NCBI GenBank assembly: GCA_051000755.1 | Contig: JBPCNZ010000046.1 | Span: 1-33,472, forward strand | DNA length: 33,472 nucleotides | From: JALZAH01 sp051000755 | GTDB taxonomy: Bacteria > Actinomycetota > Acidimicrobiia > Acidimicrobiales > Palsa-688 | Reading direction: 5' to 3' | Shown: positions 32,907-33,472 of the stretch, in pieces | Layout: the number at the start of each line of letters is the position of its first letter | Position numbering within the stretch: the stretch's first letter is position 1 | The notes under the pieces: generated by a model | What the model was told of the DNA's origin: nothing | Databases searched by the model: none | Seen by the model: the letters and a program-made list of their open reading frames with translations, nothing else | Position numbers and translations under genes: made by a program

Positions 32907-33380
32907 TCAGTAGGAGCGGGGCAGGCCCAGGACGTGTTCGGCCAGGTAGTTCAGCACCATCTCCTGGGAGACCGGGGCGATCCGGGGCAGGCGGGCCTCC
33001 CGGAAGTACCGCTCGACGTGATACTCCTGGGCGTACCCGAAGCCACCGTGGGTCTGCACCGCCGCATCGGCCGCCTTGAACCCGGCGTCGGCGGCCAGGA
33101 ACTTGGCCGTGTTGGCCTGCTCGCCGCACGCCAGGCCGTGGTCGATGCGCCAGGCCGCCTCGGCGATGACGAGGGCGGCGGCGTTGAGCCGGGCGTGAGC
33201 CTCGGCGAGGGGGAAGGAGATCCCCTGGTTGGCTCCGATCGGGCGCCCGAACACCTCCCGCTCGGTGGCGTAGGCCACGGCCCGGCGCAGGGCGGCGCGT
33301 CCCATGCCCAGGGGTTCGGCCGCCACCAGGATCCGTTCCGCGTTGAGGCCGTCCAGATCGGCATTGCCGGTGGCCGCCAC
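32907..33380 (-). CDS. Acyl-CoA dehydrogenase, C-terminal part only
   Basis: The segment from DGLNAERILVAAEPLGMGRAAL through FGRPIGANQGISFPLAEAHARL to VQTHGGFGYAQEYHVERYFREARLPRIAPVSQEMVLNYLAE is a clear C-terminal helical domain of an acyl-CoA dehydrogenase. Upstream of residue 10 the family match stops, although the frame remains open to the window edge. None of the three minus-strand frames in 33381-33472 gives the expected beta-domain sequence (such as a GEEGQGF-like segment). The 5' part is therefore truncated, rearranged or out of frame. The GTG at 33380 is formal only. It ends 72 bp before the chosen ftsK start. Confidence 0.7.
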   Translation of the reverse strand: MAATGNADLDGLNAERILVAAEPLGMGRAALRRAVAYATEREVFGRPIGANQGISFPLAEAHARLNAAALVIAEAAWRIDHGLACGEQANTAKFLAADAGFKAADAAVQTHGGFGYAQEYHVERYFREARLPRIAPVSQEMVLNYLAEHVLGLPRSY

Positions 33381-33472
33381 GAGGGATGAGAATGGTGGGT
33401 GCCCGGCAAAGCTCGGTTCTCCTTGGTGCAGGTGAGCCCGATAGCCAGATTGATGCGGGGGCCTTCTCGGTA

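Noticed and set aside
30370..33129. FtsK extended to 33129
   Set aside because: The upstream 98 codons overlap the acyl-CoA dehydrogenase domain in another frame and contain no FtsK-like sequence; a GTG at 32835 precedes the basic N-terminus.

Overview
The window is about 33.5 kb of very GC-rich DNA with dense, mostly minus-strand coding. It looks like an actinobacterial chromosome, possibly an uncultured Acidimicrobiia-like lineage. This rests on the gene neighbourhood (ftsK, thrB, rimO, pgsA, cinA, recA, then miaB, miaA, dapF, hflX), frequent GTG/TTG starts, an actinobacterial-type SOS box, and a small zinc-ribbon protein of the DUF5679 kind. The lineage is inference; no rRNA or tRNA gene was seen. 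No gene-free stretch exceeds about 300 bases.

Layout. (1) 1-2.4 kb: two unrecognised membrane proteins and an orphan LuxR-type response regulator with an atypical receiver. (2) 2.6-10.9 kb, minus strand: a tightly packed core block transcribed miaB-miaA-dapF-hflX-dapC-usp-dapD-dapE. It combines tRNA modification (MiaA adds the isopentenyl group to A37 and MiaB the methylthio group) with four enzymes of the succinylase branch of meso-diaminopimelate/lysine synthesis. Several junctions overlap by a few bases. miaA has no ATG/GTG/TTG ahead of its P-loop and probably starts at a CTG overlapping the miaB stop. (3) 11-20.8 kb: an accessory block. It holds a secreted S53 (kumamolisin-like) protease, a patatin-like lipase, and an SCP2 / cytochrome P450 / acyl-CoA synthetase / acyl-CoA dehydrogenase set that looks like lipid or sterol catabolism, plus an MFS transporter and a GNAT acetyltransferase. 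P450, transporter and acetyltransferase are all broken; the P450 has two frame changes, an apparent loss of part of helix I, and a nonsense codon. (4) 20.8-25.6 kb: recA carrying a 362-residue intein with a LAGLIDADG homing endonuclease; a divergent alternative-oxidase-like diiron protein; a palindromic SOS box between the two; a TesB-like thioesterase; and an ACT-domain protein. (5) 25.6-32.8 kb, minus strand: the core block ftsK-thrB-DUF5679-rimO-pgsA-cinA. (6) The right edge carries the C-terminal part of an acyl-CoA dehydrogenase whose upstream sequence does not look like the family.

The most unusual signals are: the SOS box shared between intein-containing recA and the AOX-like gene; a 101-bp imperfect palindrome with four phased GTGAACCG-type half-sites at 25604-25704; the CTG start of miaA; and the decayed block between recA and miaB, two genes usually found close together in Actinobacteria. 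I see no CRISPR array, prophage or insertion sequence.
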